This document shows positions 48,544-61,790 of a stretch of DNA of 64,000 bases, in pieces. Source of the DNA: Phoenix dactylifera. Lineage: Eukaryota > Streptophyta > Magnoliopsida > Arecales > Arecaceae. The stretch spans positions 6,202,585-6,266,584 of the forward strand of contig NC_052399.1 in NCBI RefSeq assembly GCF_009389715.1, written 5' to 3'. Each line of letters begins with the position of its first letter. Position 1 is the stretch's first letter. The position numbers were made by a program, and so were the translations under genes. The notes below the pieces were generated by a model. It saw only the letters and a program-made list of their open reading frames with translations. It had not been told where the DNA came from and ran no database searches.

Positions 48544-50655
48544 ATGAAGCGCTCCGCCGACGATCGGGACCGCAAGCTCCCCGCCGCCGCCGAGGTGAAG
48601 CCCGTCTTCATCTCCAAGGCCGAGCGCCAGCGCCTCGCGCTCCAGCGCCGCGAGGAGGAGGTCGCCGAGCAGCGCCGCCGCGCCCAAGACCTCCTACACA
48701 ACCAAATCCACCGCCCCTCCTCCTCCAACTACAAGCCCGACCCCCCCTCCTTCGCCTCCGACACCAACCACCGCGACCGCGACCGGGACCGGGACCGGGA
48801 CCGGGACCGGGACCGAGACCGGGACCGCCGCGCCCGCGACCGCGACCGCGACCGAGACCGGGAGGAGGAGGCCCGGAGCCGCGAGCGCGCCCGCCTCGAG
48901 AAGCAGGCGGAGAGGGAGCGGGAGAAGGAGCTGGAGGCCATCAAGGAACAATACTTGGGGTTCAAGAAGCCCAAGAAAAGGGTCATCAGGCCCAGTGAGA
49001 AGTTCCGCTTCTCTTTCGACTGGGAGAACACCGAGGACACCTCCCTCGACATGAACACCCTCTACCAGAACCCTCACGAGGCCCGCCTCCTCTTCGGCCG
49101 CGGCTTCCTCGCTGGTATTGACCGCCGCGAGCAGAAGAAGCTCGCCGCGCGCCACGAGAAGGAGACCCGCGACGAGATCCGCCGCAAGGAGGGCGTCGAG
49201 GAGCGCCCCGAGGAGGCCGCGGCCCAGCGCGAGAAGGAGGCTGCTGCAGAGCTCTACGACGCCTTCGACATGCGCGTCGACCGCCACTGGACCGAGAAGA
49301 AGCTCGAGGAGATGACGGAGCGCGACTGGCGTATATTCCGCGAGGATTTCAATATGTCCTACAAGGGCTCTCGTATCCCTCGCCCGATGCGCAGCTGGGC
49401 CGAGAGCAAGCTCAGCCCTGAGCTCCTGAAGGCTGTGGAGAAGGCCGGCTACAAAACACCGTCCCCCATCCAGATGGCTGCCATCCCTCTCGGTATTCAG
49501 CAGCGCGATGTGATCGGGGTTGCTGAGACCGGGTCTGGGAAGACAGCGGCCTTTATCCTCCCCATGCTCACATATATCACGAAGCTGCCGCCCATAAGCG
49601 AGGAGAACGAGGCCGAGGGGCCCTATGCGGTGGTGATGGCACCTACTCGCGAGCTTGCGCAGCAGATTGAGGATGAGACGGTGAAGTTTGCTCATTATAT
49701 GGGGATCAAGGTTGCCTCGATTGTCGGGGGTCAGTCAATTGAGGAGCAGGGTTTTAAGCTGAGGCAGGGGTGCGAGGTTGTGATTGCCACTCCTGGGCGT
49801 CTTCTGGATTGTTTGGAACGACGATATGCTGTCCTCAACCAGTGCAACTATGTTGTTCTCGACGAAGCTGATCGGATGATTGACATGGGTTTTGAGCCGC
49901 AAGTTGTTGGTGTCTTGGACGCAATGCCTTCCAGCAATCTGAAGCCTGAGAATGAGGATGAGGAGCTTGATGAGAAGAGAATCTACCGGACGACTTACAT
50001 GTTTAGTGCAACCATGCCCCCAGCTGTGGAGCGCCTCGCTAGGAAGTACCTGAGGAACCCTGTTGTCGTGACAATTGGCACAGCAGGGAAGGCCACTGAT
50101 CTCATCACTCAGCATGTGATCATGGTGAAAGAGTCAGAGAAGATGCCCAGGCTTCGAAGGCTGCTCGGTGACCTTGGTGACAAGACAACCATTGTGTTCT
50201 GCAACACCAAAAAGACTGTGGATGCAAAGGCCAAAGACTTGGACAGACTGGGTTATAGGGTGACGACAGTCCATGGAGGGAAGTCACAGGAGCAACGAGA
50301 GATCAGCCTGGAGGGATTCAGGAACAGGCGGTTCAATGTTCTTGTAGCAACAGATGTGCTAGGGCGTGGGATTGATATTCCTGATGTTGCTCATGTTATC
50401 AACTATGACATGCCAACACATGTTGAGATGTACACTCATCGCATTGGAAGGACAGGGCGTGCTGGAAAGACAGGAGTGGCGACGACGTTTTTGACTCCTG
50501 AAGACTTTGCAGTTTTCTATGATCTGAAACAGATACTGATCCAGAGCAACAGTCCGGTGCCACCAGAGCTGGCCAGACATGAGGCATCGAAGTTCAAGCC
50601 AGGAACCATTCCAGATAGACCTCCAAAGCGGAATGAAACAGTTTTTGTTCATTGA
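48544..50655 (+). CDS. RH21: DEAD-box ATP-dependent RNA helicase, PRP28/RH21 type, intronless
   Basis: A single uninterrupted frame of 703 residues, close to the length of plant RH21. The N-terminal ~250 residues are charged and contain an Arg-Asp repeat (about 77-107) and long Glu/Lys/Arg helices, as in U5 snRNP PRP28. All helicase motifs are present: Q motif GYKTPSPIQ (302-310), I AETGSGKT (327-334), Ia PTRELAQQ, Ib TPGRL, II DEAD (440-443), III SAT (488-490), [22 protein letters not shown] and [10 protein letters not shown] (632-639). The C-terminal tail is short. PRP28 displaces U1 snRNA from the 5' splice site so that U6 can pair, in the nuclear spliceosome. The upstream [11 protein letters not shown] fits this family's start. 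Its 5' half is very GC-rich and its 3' third much less so. It looks intact and functional. Confidence 0.95.
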   Translation: MKRSADDRDRKLPAAAEVKPVFISKAERQRLALQRREEEVAEQRRRAQDLLHNQIHRPSSSNYKPDPPSFASDTNHRDRDRDRDRDRDRDRDRDRRARDRDRDRDREEEARSRERARLEKQAEREREKELEAIKEQYLGFKKPKKRVIRPSEKFRFSFDWENTEDTSLDMNTLYQNPHEARLLFGRGFLAGIDRREQKKLAARHEKETRDEIRRKEGVEERPEEAAAQREKEAAAELYDAFDMRVDRHWTEKKLEEMTERDWRIFREDFNMSYKGSRIPRPMRSWAESKLSPELLKAVEKAGYKTPSPIQMAAIPLGIQQRDVIGVAETGSGKTAAFILPMLTYITKLPPISEENEAEGPYAVVMAPTRELAQQIEDETVKFAHYMGIKVASIVGGQSIEEQGFKLRQGCEVVIATPGRLLDCLERRYAVLNQCNYVVLDEADRMIDMGFEPQVVGVLDAMPSSNLKPENEDEELDEKRIYRTTYMFSATMPPAVERLARKYLRNPVVVTIGTAGKATDLITQHVIMVKESEKMPRLRRLLGDLGDKTTIVFCNTKKTVDAKAKDLDRLGYRVTTVHGGKSQEQREISLEGFRNRRFNVLVATDVLGRGIDIPDVAHVINYDMPTHVEMYTHRIGRTGRAGKTGVATTFLTPEDFAVFYDLKQILIQSNSPVPPELARHEASKFKPGTIPDRPPKRNETVFVH
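48766..48863 (+). repeat. GACCGG-type hexamer repeat coding for Arg-Asp
   Basis: Tandem hexamers alternating CGC/CGG and GAC encode the Arg-Asp tract of the helicase N-terminus. The number of units is likely to vary between alleles. The frame is kept because the unit is two codons long. Confidence 0.85.
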
Positions 50656-53600
50656 TGGAAATGGGACTCTGGATCTTGATGATGAACCAAATACCAGATT
50701 GGGCGTTCAGGACCTAATGATACCATTTTTCTTGCTTTTATGGCCAGTTCACGGCTCTCCTTCTGATCGGGAGAAGGCATTTAAAATTGCATGAGTCCCA
50801 AGGTGCATTTATTCTGTCTTGATTATAAGAAAGTAGGATTTTTTTTTTTATCTATTCTGTGATAGGAGATTTGGAAATGCTATATGGCTCGTGGATATTT
50901 TCTTGTTAAAATATTTTCAATTTATTCGAAGCATATATATGCCAGTAATATGGGCACGTGTGTATTTAGGAATGATTTGAACCCAATCTCTGATAAGAGT
51001 TTGGGTAATGTTATGTAAATTGTACATATTGTCCTATTAGAAGAATTTTGCATTGTTCCAATTATCTTTATTCCAGGCCACTTTTTTTCTTCGGAAAAAA
51101 ATGGTTGCATCCTTGCTCTGTCTCTGTGGAGCTATCAAGTGTACCCTTCACTTTGGTGAACAAATGAGTATCTGCCAACTTACATGCACTTCTTTTGGTT
51201 ATTGGTAAGTAAACATATTCGTATTGGTGCAATTTAGTTCTGGGCACTTTATGAAACTATTGTGGCCTTTCATTGTCAAAAAGTGGAAGGACTTACAGCA
51301 TAGGCTTTCTTCTCATTCTCATTCTCTTGTCCATGTGTGATTAATTTGATTTCTAATCACAGATATAGGAAATTTTTAATTTTATTTATAATCTTATTTC
51401 TAATCATCGATATAGGAAATTTTCTTGACTCACACAATAGTTAACTATTATAGTTTATGCTGTTTTCCATGCAAGTACAAGTTCCATTCCTTTTATGATT
51501 ATTTCGTTCTTTCTGTTGGAAAGGCTGAGATATAATCTATAATATAACCATCTACTCTCCAATTTATTTGCTCTTTTAAGTAGTTAGGAGTTTGAGTGTG
51601 ATGAAAATTTTGAAATGTGATTTGTAACCTATAATCATTTAAAAAGTGCATGCCATTGTGTCTTCCTGTTAAATTGCTCTTATTTTACATGAAAGAAATT
51701 GTTACCATGAGAAAGATAATGTTATGGCTCTTTTGCATATACTACTGCAGAATCAGAACAACTGATTTTCCCTGTGATTTTAAGATAGTAAATATTACGG
51801 TTGAGCTTATGCTACTAGATAGTTGAATGTAATTACAAGGTTAAGGAAAGCCTTATGAGTAATTGAGAGTCAGAAATTTTGTGAAGTATAATTTCCCAAG
51901 ATCTTGACATGTGTCTTTCTGATTACCTTTATTAGAACCAAAGACATCATCTAATGAATCCTTTTGTTCTCTTAATCTTACTAACTTATCGTACATTTAA
52001 GACTTTGGTAATAGAACCTCTAAATGTGATGGGATGTTCTTCATGAATTTATGTTTAGTTTTAACATGTAATCCACATACTTATAACTGAACTCTTGATA
52101 TCTTTTTAGCTTTTCCCCCAATGATCCAAAGGGCTAGTAGATTGTTGGAAAGTCTATAAATAAATTGGAGCTGAACTTGGATTCTTTGGTTATGCTTGAC
52201 AACTAGGATAATTAACTTATGCTTTTAACCATACAAGTCACATCTCTAATTTCTATTGCATATATGCAATAGAATTGTTGGGGAATTTTTCACGTGTACA
52301 AGGAGATTATTGGTTTGGATTAGATTAATTTAGCAACAATTTGGTAAGGGGACGAATTATCTTATCAATATTTTGTAAGAACTTTGGTTGTACTTAGTAA
52401 ACATTTATCAAAGTTAATCTGCCATTGGAACTTCAGTTAGCTTTATAGTAATCAATTGGTAGTCATTCATATTGGCAACCTAAACCCCAAGCCATTTGGA
52501 TTCTTACTTGTACTTTCACCATTATGATCTGTGAGGTGCAACTTCATTACTTTTGTGATTATCCATATCTGATTTGGAGATAGGTTACTTTAGCCAAGTT
52601 TTGCTAATTGGACAATTTTTAGTATTATTTGAGAATGAAGCCACAGAATTTGGGCAAAAAAGTGAGAGTGATGCTATTTTATTGGATATGCCTATATATC
52701 TGAAGAAGGTGATCGATCAAAGGAATCTATGTTGACATAAGTCAGGAGGGAAGAAAGGTCGAGTGAGAATTCTCCTTTTTCCATTGAAAAGAGAAGCAAA
52801 TTTATTTTCTCCTCCCTTTATCTCCTTGTAGTAACCATGTTGTCCCACCCTCATCATTCTCTGATCACACCCTTCATCTCCTCAATTCTAAGGTTATGCC
52901 TAATCCTTTCGTGCTTCAATACTCAGACTATATCTACCCATGAAACCTCTCCATCCCCGCATTTCCTCTAATCATCCCTAACTTCGTGTTATCAATTACT
53001 TAACTAAGGCCTCATGCAATCTCTCCAACCACATTGTTCATGGTCTCCATGACACCTCTCAGACTTATCACAACCATCGCTCAAGTTGTAGTATGATAAA
53101 TTCTTAAACTTTGCATCTTCTGACCACTCATGGCTATTTGATCACATATTTCTTTTAGGGGAATAAACGTCCCTAAGACTTCCTTCTGTAAATTAGTCCT
53201 ATAATGGAGATAGGAATTCCAGCTGTCTGATCCTTGCTCTCTGATAATGGGGATGGTTGTCCATCCAAAACCCCAGATCATAGCATTCACAGGCCTTTAC
53301 CACATCAATCAAGTTAATCACAACCCCATGATCTCATCATAATATGCGAGCAAAATGGAGCTTTATTGAAGAAGTTTGATGTGAAGGGGTTGAATTATTC
53401 ATGGAATCTTTGGATTTACAAAAGCTTCTTGCCTTCTTGGCAACTCTTTCCTTTTGGTTTGGCCTCTTTTCTTCCTTTGTTGAAAAGAGAAGAGAGAAGA
53501 GAAATGTCAATGGAAGAAGGGCCAAATGCATTTTTGTTATCTGACTGGTGTTAATGTTTTCATGTATTAGTTATTTCAAAAGAACTTTTTAAATAGAGTT

Positions 53601-56600
53601 TTTAATAAATCTACTTGCCAAGATTGCAAACCTGATGTCATAACCCTTCCATCGACCCATCCTGTGATCCCTGTAGGCCAGAGGTAGGATGTGTGCTGCT
53701 GTTCTTTATCTCATTACTGATGATCAAGGAAACATTCTATCAAAAGGGATTCAAAAATGTTACCTTGTGCCTCAACTTCCTGTATAGTGAATTTAGATTC
53801 TTCACTACTACCTTCATATCTTGTTGCTAATGTTGTTCACTTCTTTGGGCATATTCTGGGGGTGTAGTCCTTGTTTTTAAGTTGGAAACAGCCAAAAATA
53901 GACTAGCCATTGGTATGCAATTGGAGTTTTTAGGGTTATGGTAATTGGTTGCAGGCTGTCAAGTAGTTGATTTCCCTTGCAACTTCTCTTCAACTAGAAA
54001 TACCACTTGAATACCGAACAGTTCAACCTGGAAATTCTACTATATCATCCTGTATGATTGCCTAAAGCCAGCATGATATCTGGTTGCTAATCGTATTGAG
54101 TGACTATCTTAAAGAACATCTTTATTTTTAGTAACTGACTCATTCTTTTTGGCTCAGGTCGTGAAGCTCTAAATACAATTGCTGAGTCTGATCCATCAGC
54201 AGACATATGTATCAAGCCCTGTCATTCATTTTAACCCATGTTGGCACTTATGTGACTAGTTCTTCTATTATGTCTTGCAGTCAGCCCCATCACATGAGTC
54301 CCTTCTTTCATCTTTGCACTGACAACTGCACTTTCCTTCCCTTGGCAGCTGAATAAAGGAAGTATGACAACTGGATCGATCAAGAAAAATATAAGGTTCA
54401 TTGTTTCAAAAACAATACGGGATTTTTTTCTTAGCCATTTGTGAGGACCTGTTAATGATGCATAGGGATCCATCCGACAGTTTTTAGGATCCGAAGGATG
54501 ATTGTCACTAGTACACCATCAACATAAGTTGATTGTTGCCCCAAGAATTTAATTCTATATTTGGTGGTCCGAGGAATCCTAGATCAATTTTTGACTATTG
54601 CATTCTCAAGAAGATTGGTTTTTGCTAACTTTCACACCTAGCCTTTGGGGTGGGTTGAACTCTCGTATGAGGTACCCTGTCTTCTAAAACTGCAGGATGA
54701 GAGGAATGTCCATGGTTACTATGTTGGCACCTGGTGCAGGGGTACATTAGCACCTCAGGAATCAATGTTGTAGATCTTGCCTTGACACATTCTCTCGGTT
54801 GCCCTTTGATTAATTTACAGTAAGCAATCCTCTAAAAGTTCTCCATCTTCTGCTCGAAAATGATCAAGCATGGTGCCGTCATCTGTTTGTCTCCAGTATC
54901 GACATGTCTTAATGATTTTATACGTGCTTTGACCACTTAGTTGTGTAAAGATGCTCTGGCCACTTTATACCAAACCATTGAAGCCTCATAGTGTTTGGGC
55001 CTGCTACTCAGTTGTATAAAGGGGCCTAAATCAATGGAGCCTCCTAGTGATTAGTTGTATAAAGTGGCCTAAATCAATGGAGCCTCCTAGTGATTGGGCG
55101 CATGAACAAGTAGGATGATGCTACTGTACTTTTAAATTGGGTTAATAATGCTTTTTGGAGGTTTTGATGGTATTCTGTTCGCTAATCTGGTTTTGGACTG
55201 ATAAGGGGAAATGTCCAGATTCAGGGACTAGGAAAGGTGGGAGTTTTTAGGTTATGAAGGTTCAAGTTTATAAGAGAGTCTATAGCAGAGAAAAAGATCT
55301 GTATGAGTTCATGAAACCACACAGTGTGATCAGCCCCTGATGTGAGGGTTTTAACAAAAGTTGGCTCTTTCCTTCCAACAGTAGAAAGGTTGGTTCTTTA
55401 GATGCACGTTCTAAAACTTTGTTATGATGGGAAGCTAGAATGGGAATTACTTCAACTGGAAGCCAGTGAAATAAGAGAGAAGGGTGTTTTTGTGAAGATG
55501 AAGATGAAAGGAATAAGTCCGCGATAGTGAAAACAGCTCAAGAAACAAAGACTTGGGCAATGCAAGGCAAGAACCCTTTTATTAGTTATGTGAAGGCAAA
55601 GTTGTGGAAGCAGCTTCTTTGGTACAATATACAATAAATTTCCTATTAATTAGTAAATTCTATGATTTGAAGAAATTTGAGAAGAGCATAGAGGACATGT
55701 TGGGTTTCTAAATTTTCTTGATATCTGATGGTTTGAATGTCTTTTTGAGTGGCTGGTAGTCACAAATTTGTGGTACATCAGTCTGAAGTATGCGATGTGA
55801 GTGATGCTTTCATGCATCACTAACCCAACGGAAACTTGTTAAGATGCTCTCTGGGCTAGAATTCGTATAAAGGAGAAACTTGCCTCATGCAGTCAGTCAA
55901 TCCATTATGTCACAGATCAACAAATCAGTGCCATTCTTCAATTAGTATGATCAATTTTCTCTTACTTGTTTAAGGATCCTAATAAAAGAATCACCTGCCT
56001 TTACCCCAGAAAAAAAGAATCACCTGCCTGTCTGCTCTTGAATTCAATATGGTAAAACACAGATTCTTCATTTCCCTAATACTTTTAATGTTGGAGTTTG
56101 TTTACTTTGAATATCTTTGAAATGAGTGGTTAGTGTAATTCTTAAGATCCTTTGGATCTACTTCTAAAAATAAAATCTAGTAAATAGTAATTAGGAGATC
56201 TGACTTGTTATCTAACGAAAGTAGAAATCGTTCTTTACTACTACATAATTGTAGTTTAGGTTCTCATGATAGCTTTGGTTTGCCTACTCCAAACATCCTG
56301 ATACTGTGCATTTCTTGCTCTCACGTGATATTTAAGAAAGCAACCTCCAGATAGATCTTTTTTCCCCTTTTCGAGTTGCATTTTGGCTGTGTCTTATAAG
56401 TTGTGCCTTAAATGTAATCTTCTATGTCAAACCACCTTCTTTCTTTGTTTCAACCCTTGGCAAACTTGTAGGAATCATTATGGGTTGCCCCCTTGTTGCG
56501 TAAGCTAGGGTGGGAACCTTGGAGGGTGGCTCTTAGGTCATGCAAGTTTAGATAGGTTTCCTATAAGCTGACTAGCCTTCTTGATTTTGCAGCTGGGCCC

Positions 56601-57240
56601 TTTGATTTACCTGACAGATATGGTCTAACACATGATTCTGCATGAAGACATTTTAGACATTTGAATGATGTTACAATTGTCAGAATTGGGAGCAGGTGAG
56701 GGTGTGGATGCAGGGAAGTGGATACTTTAGAAACCTTTTTAAGTAAGGAAGCACATAAGAAGTGGGTGCAGGTTCGAGATTCTAGGAAGATTCTAAAGCC
56801 GGTGGCGCTACCCTAAGAAGAAGATTCCGGCTCCTAAGATTTTACTCGTAGACCTGCACCTGTAGTTGACACTTGAACTGGGTAACATAGGAAGCTAAAT
56901 AAGTGAGTGAATAGATAGAAGGTAAACCTATAAGAAAAGGAGGAATTAATTTCAGAAAAAAGAAAGTTAATAGGTCTTATTATGACATAATTGTTACCAC
57001 CAAATAACTGAGAAATTGTGACCTAATTTTAAAGGGATGATCACTTTAGTGGATGTAGTTGTTTACAAAAATTGCTATATTCCATGTGATCTAAAGTAAA
57101 ATTCACTAAACCAGTTGAGTGTCTATGTTTGTGTAATTGGTCTACACATCATTTGGGGTAGTAAAGACAAGTTTAGGGTTGTTTGGTAGGCTGTTTTAAC
57201 CAGAAACTGAATTCATTAATCTCATGTAATTGGGTATTGA
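50656..57240. other. 3' UTR of the helicase and a long AT-rich stretch
   Basis: The first 200-300 bases are the helicase 3' UTR. Beyond that is about 6 kb of AT-rich, intron-like sequence without a secure gene. Exon-like islands on the plus strand include a 25-codon frame after CTGCAG at 54702 (DERNVHGYYVGTW). Such islands may belong to the gene whose 3' end lies near 59.5-60 kb, but I could not connect them. Direct repeats occur at 51340-51420 and 55010-55095. Confidence 0.3.
55010..55095 (+). repeat. 43-bp tandem repeat, two units
   Basis: Units at 55010-55052 and 55053-55095 differ at one base. Each contains CCTAAATCAATGGAGCC. A third, diverged relative lies just upstream, near 54940-54995. 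Confidence 0.8.
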
Positions 57241-57259
57241 GATTATAAATGTTCCGGTG

Positions 57260-59982
57260 AAAATGCAGGCCTGTTTTTATGTGATCCAGGAAAACCCAAA
57301 AAATATGGATTTCAGGTTATATGAGGCCCTCATCTTTCTGAAAATTGTGTTCCCTGAAAAAAGCATGGAATTTATTGATTAGGTGACAACTGCGCTCTCA
57401 GGTCAAGTGATGATGCTTCCAACAGCCCACCTCTAGAACCACCAGTCTCCTAAGGTACACCAACAAAGCATGGCAAATTAATCCATTTGCATGTACTTGA
57501 ATTAGACAACTTTGGTATGCCATTTCATTCCTTTTGTACTTCCCTCTTTTGCTTTTCTTGTTTTTCAATACTATTGTCTGGTTGCACCAAGCAAAAAGAT
57601 TGAAGTTTTATGTGATATGTAGGCTCAGTCGCTGATAAGAGTCTGTGGTAGCCATACTTTTTCTGGTATTTTTAGCTACAGATATCAAAAACCCAGAACA
57701 ATACTTTTAAGACTTTTTTCGGTTACAAATTGAACCATGTACAAGGATTGTTGCAGGGAAGTCCTAATGACCATTCTAACTAGAACCATTTTTCCATTAT
57801 CATTCTCCATGGAGAATCCTTTTTTACATTATTCTGCTTTTTTTGTGGAGTTTTTCCATTCTCATCAAATGCATATATGGTATTAAATCCATTTGCCAGT
57901 TATAATGACTTGATGCGTGGATTTTCTTTTGAATGGTGCATGATACTACCTTTTCCCTCGTTATTAGTGATTGATCTGTTGCCCATAACCTATCAACTAC
58001 CCCATCTAGTGGAACTTTGGTTGGGAATGATCCTTTTCAGTTGATCCTTTGTGGCAGTTGTAGCTTTAGCACCCTATGGATACAGCTATACCAACGTATA
58101 GAACAGATACTGTTCAAGTAAGTTCATCTTTTCTATCTTATTGTTGTTCTGTGTATTAGTTTATTGCCCTCAATCAAGTTAAAATTTTAATATGGAGATA
58201 CGTAAGTCATCTTATTTTCTTTGATCAATGGTATCTTCTCTCTCTGTGTCCAGCTTAGAAATGTTTGTGGAACTATTTAGACTTCAAATGACCAATGTAA
58301 CTCTTCATGCTATTGTTAGGTGACTTTTTTTGTAACTTTTGTGTATTCCTTGGATAAACTTATGTTTCATTTATTTATTTATTTATTTATGATATCAATC
58401 TTACATTATTTTGTCTACATAATCCTTCTGCCCTTCATAAAGAATCTGAATTCCTGTGCACTTCTATATGAACTTTTTTTAAGCACTCTTTCTCTCTCTC
58501 AATCAATCAATCAATCACAATAAAAAACAATCCCTTGTTTAGTCTTACTGAGCATTTTACATGCTATGTTCAGTTGTTCTGGGTGTATCTCAAGCCATTT
58601 ATGCTATACGAGCATCCATGATGCTCTTCCTGTTGTAAATTTCAATTCTGAAATCTTAATCTTGGGTTTCCAGAGCTTGTATGTATGCTCAAGCATAATT
58701 TGAATGATGCCATAACTTCAATCTACGTCCACTGCAATGAGTTAAATTCTGTTAGTTTCTGATTTTCTTCCAGTCTTTGGTTCTTTCCTCTCTTTAAGTT
58801 GGTTGCTCATGATTCATTTTATATGATCATGTTCTAGGTGCTTGTTAACAGTACCGTGACTGGCTTCCTGACCAAAAATTTTATTTGTCTTTGGAAAATT
58901 CATGCTTGAAAAGGAATCATATGGAATCAACATGGGTCGCCTTAGATGTGCATTATAGAACAAGCAGCTAAAGAAATGGTATCAGATTATGGAAGATTGA
59001 ATTTTTTGGCTGGATATGTTATGAGCTGTCACTTGTTGATCAAATTTTGTGAGGTGGGATTTGTTCAGGATCAAGTTTGTACTAACTATTATGTCTTCAA
59101 AATGAATCTTTTTCTTTCTTTTTTTTGGTTTTGTTTTTCTTTTTCCCAAAATTACACGAAAGATTGTATAGAAGTATATTAGGAGAGGTGCATGCATGTT
59201 AGGCTAGCTATTCAGCTCATTTGCTCCAAGACGACTGATGATCACCCTCGAGTTGAATGTTAAACAATAAAAACATCAAACTATTTTTTCCGCACAATCA
59301 GCTTTTAACTAACTGCTAAAGGATTGTTAGGTAAAGGCATTTGTCTGATCATTTTATTTCCGTTACTTATCCATTTCTATTTGACAATGTCAAATGCTTG
59401 CAGGTTTAGAGGGAAAACTTGAAACTTTTCCTTGTCATTTTCCTTTGAGGTTTTCTGGATGTGTTATTTATTTATTTACTTTTGTGAACATCTGAATGGA
59501 TTATATTCGCTGATCAACAGGATCTCGACAGAATTCTTCTCTAGAAAAGAAAAAAAGAGGCGAGAACGAGCCAATCGACTTGTTCACTGGTACATTGGAT
59601 TGCCGAGGAAGGGCTGTCGTTCCAGATGTTAATGGTACGTACCTGTCCAGTGTGTCCTGAAGCTGAGCAGCTCTGCCGTAGATCTTGGTGATTCACCGTC
59701 GACGGTGGAAATGCAGGCCGGGAATACTACTCGGCGTGGGATCGAGTGGAGGCATGCTGGCTGGCTGGCTGGCAGGGTGGGAAGCATTCGCCTTGTCACC
59801 AAGTCAGGAACCGCAGAAACATGTTGAAAGGGCCCCAGGTGCCTTGTAGCTTACTAGTGGCACCATCGCTGCGAGATGGATCCGCACATCCTTGGAATAA
59901 GTCAGAGCCACACAGGGGGCAACCGTCTGCTGAGTGGAATCAGGCTGCGAACTGGAAGGTCTGGGTTGTATCTTCCGCTTGA
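57260..59982 (+). CDS. 3' end of an unrecognised protein-coding gene
   Basis: The two last exons are well supported. Exon 59521-59634 follows ATCAACAG and ends before GTACGT. Exon 59717-59982 follows ATGCAG and ends at a TGA. The phase matches, giving about 126 residues. They include ENEPIDLFTGTLDCRGRAVV, then PDVNGREYYSAWDRVEACWL, then AGWQGGKHSPCHQVRNRRN, and end NWKVWVVSSA. The composition (many Trp, Cys, Gly) and continuity across the splice look like a real, folded protein end. A 48-base exon at 58070-58117 (HPMDTAIPTYRTDTVQ, followed by GTAAGT) and open stretches after 57267 and 57386 may be earlier exons, but the phase to 59521 is not resolved. I do not recognise the family, and the 5' end is unknown. 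A pseudogene fragment is possible. Confidence 0.5.
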
Positions 59983-60224
59983 AAGAAGGATTCACCGCGA
60001 AAGCCAGCTGCTGGCCATCCGGACCACCCCCAGCCGCGTTCCGCCCAAGACCTCTTTCTTTGACAAGCACCGTCTCCTCCACCTAGCCGTCAAAGCCCGG
60101 TGGAGGTGGGGAGCCTACTTCAGCTTCAACACCGGGCCTGCTCGGGCCTGCCTGGCCATTGGCCAGTTCCTTGCTGCCACATTCTCTCTGGTAGCCATCC
60201 CTGACTCCTTGTTAAAAAAAATCT

Positions 60225-60988
60225 CGATGCAAATGGGTCAGATCGGGTTCTGAGTGATCCCGATCTTATCTGATTTTTTTTGTTCGGATCCTAATTTTGG
60301 ATCCATATTCGGATTGGGTTCGGGTCGTGTTCGAGTCGGATTCGGATCCGAATCAGATTCAATGTTTTTGCTCTTTTGGGAAAGGATCTGGGCAAATCTA
60401 ATTTGGTCATATCATAATTATGAGGTGCTGGGTGACCCATGACTTGAATCTGATTACTAACCAAGTCGGTCTACAAGCCAAATTTCATATCACGGTATTT
60501 TTTATCCATATGACTGATTGGACGGAACTTGGTGTCTCCCAGCTCCCCTCTCACGAGGACAAAAAAAATCTCAGACCTTCTTCCAAAATCCAATTCCATT
60601 GCAGAGACTGGCACATGACCCATATTCAGTTCAGTGTTTCCTCACTTCCTCCCTGCAAAAGTTAAAAAAAACAGAAGCCAAAAAACAGAATTAAAAAAAA
60701 AAAGCCAGCTACCGAGACAATCAACAATGTAATAGATCAAGAGAGAATTTTGATGGACCAATAGTGCCATGACCCACCAAAAATAAAAAAAATTTCCTTT
60801 TGCTTTCTCTCTCTCTCTTTTCGGATCCATTCCGATCAGATCGGATCCGTTCGGTAAACCTAGATCTGATCCAGAAAATGTTTCGAATCCAATTTTAAGA
60901 TCCGATCTGAACCTGCGGGTCCTAAAATTTGGGTCGGATCGAGTCTACATGGGTCGGGTCTCGAGTCGACCCGACCCATTTGCAGCCT
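60225..60988. mobile_element. Non-autonomous DNA-transposon-like element with GCAAATGGGTC termini
   Basis: The left end reads ATGCAAATGGGTCAGATCGG (60228-60247). The right end, read on the opposite strand, is GCTGCAAATGGGTCGGGTCG (60987-60968). Inside both ends are degenerate GGATCC/GGATCYGA and GGTCGGGTC motifs in opposite orientation, so the element folds back. This style of terminus is familiar from non-autonomous hAT-like plant elements, but I could not confirm an 8-bp duplication; TTAA occurs near both edges. Low-complexity poly-A/T and (CT)n runs lie in the middle. It starts about 240 bases after the stop of the unrecognised gene. Confidence 0.45.
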
Positions 60989-60989
60989 T

Positions 60990-61790
60990 AAGATAAGTTG
61001 AGGATGCTTCCAACTGGATAGGCAGTTTCTAGCAATATCGTGCATGCTTTGAACGTGATAAAACAGGCATTGTTTAATAACAAACAGTCTTGTCCATTTA
61101 AACAAAATAATTGTTGGAAAATAATGGCCAAAAATTGCTATATTGTTATTATAGCATAGTATTATAAAAGGATAATCTACTAAAATAAATTCAGAAATTT
61201 GAAGGAAAAAAAAAATTGAATCAAGGCGTGTGACTCATGCTATTTTAACGACATGATATGCCTTCTACATACGGGTCTGCGGCGATCTCGTCCTCAAGGT
61301 ACAATAATCTGGCTCAGATCTATTCTTCTTTAACAAGCACGATTATCGAGAGGCTTGATCTGACCGACTTTTTCAGATGTCCACAAAATAAAAAAAGATA
61401 AAAAAATAGAAAAATTCTTTATCTATGGAAGAAACTTTCAGAATATAGAATACCGGTGAGAGATATTAGATTATATTTGATTAGTCTCAGATGAATCTAT
61501 TATCGACTCTATTCGGATGAGTGAAGAGACGATGGCTTTGAAAATGCATAATGTTTTAAAAATACCGTATTTTTTTAGAAACCAACGTTGTCTTTCAAAG
61601 AGTCGCGACTTTTTTGAAAGAAGCATATGATAAAAATATATTATAAAGCATTTAAAATAACTAAAATTTAGGAGATAAGAAAATTTATTTTTTTTTTTCA
61701 ATTTAAACTCCAACAATAACAACCTTTACTTGCCCCATCAACTAAGACTCATAGAATGTGACTTGACTCATCAAACCGACTGTGTTCAGC
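60990..61790. other. AT-rich intergenic DNA
   Basis: No gene was seen. Only short AT-rich open frames occur. Confidence 0.35.

Noticed and set aside
48694-49695. 333-codon open frame antisense to the helicase gene
   Set aside because: It mirrors the GC-rich codon use of the sense gene; its Leu/Val/Ala-rich translation has no family features.
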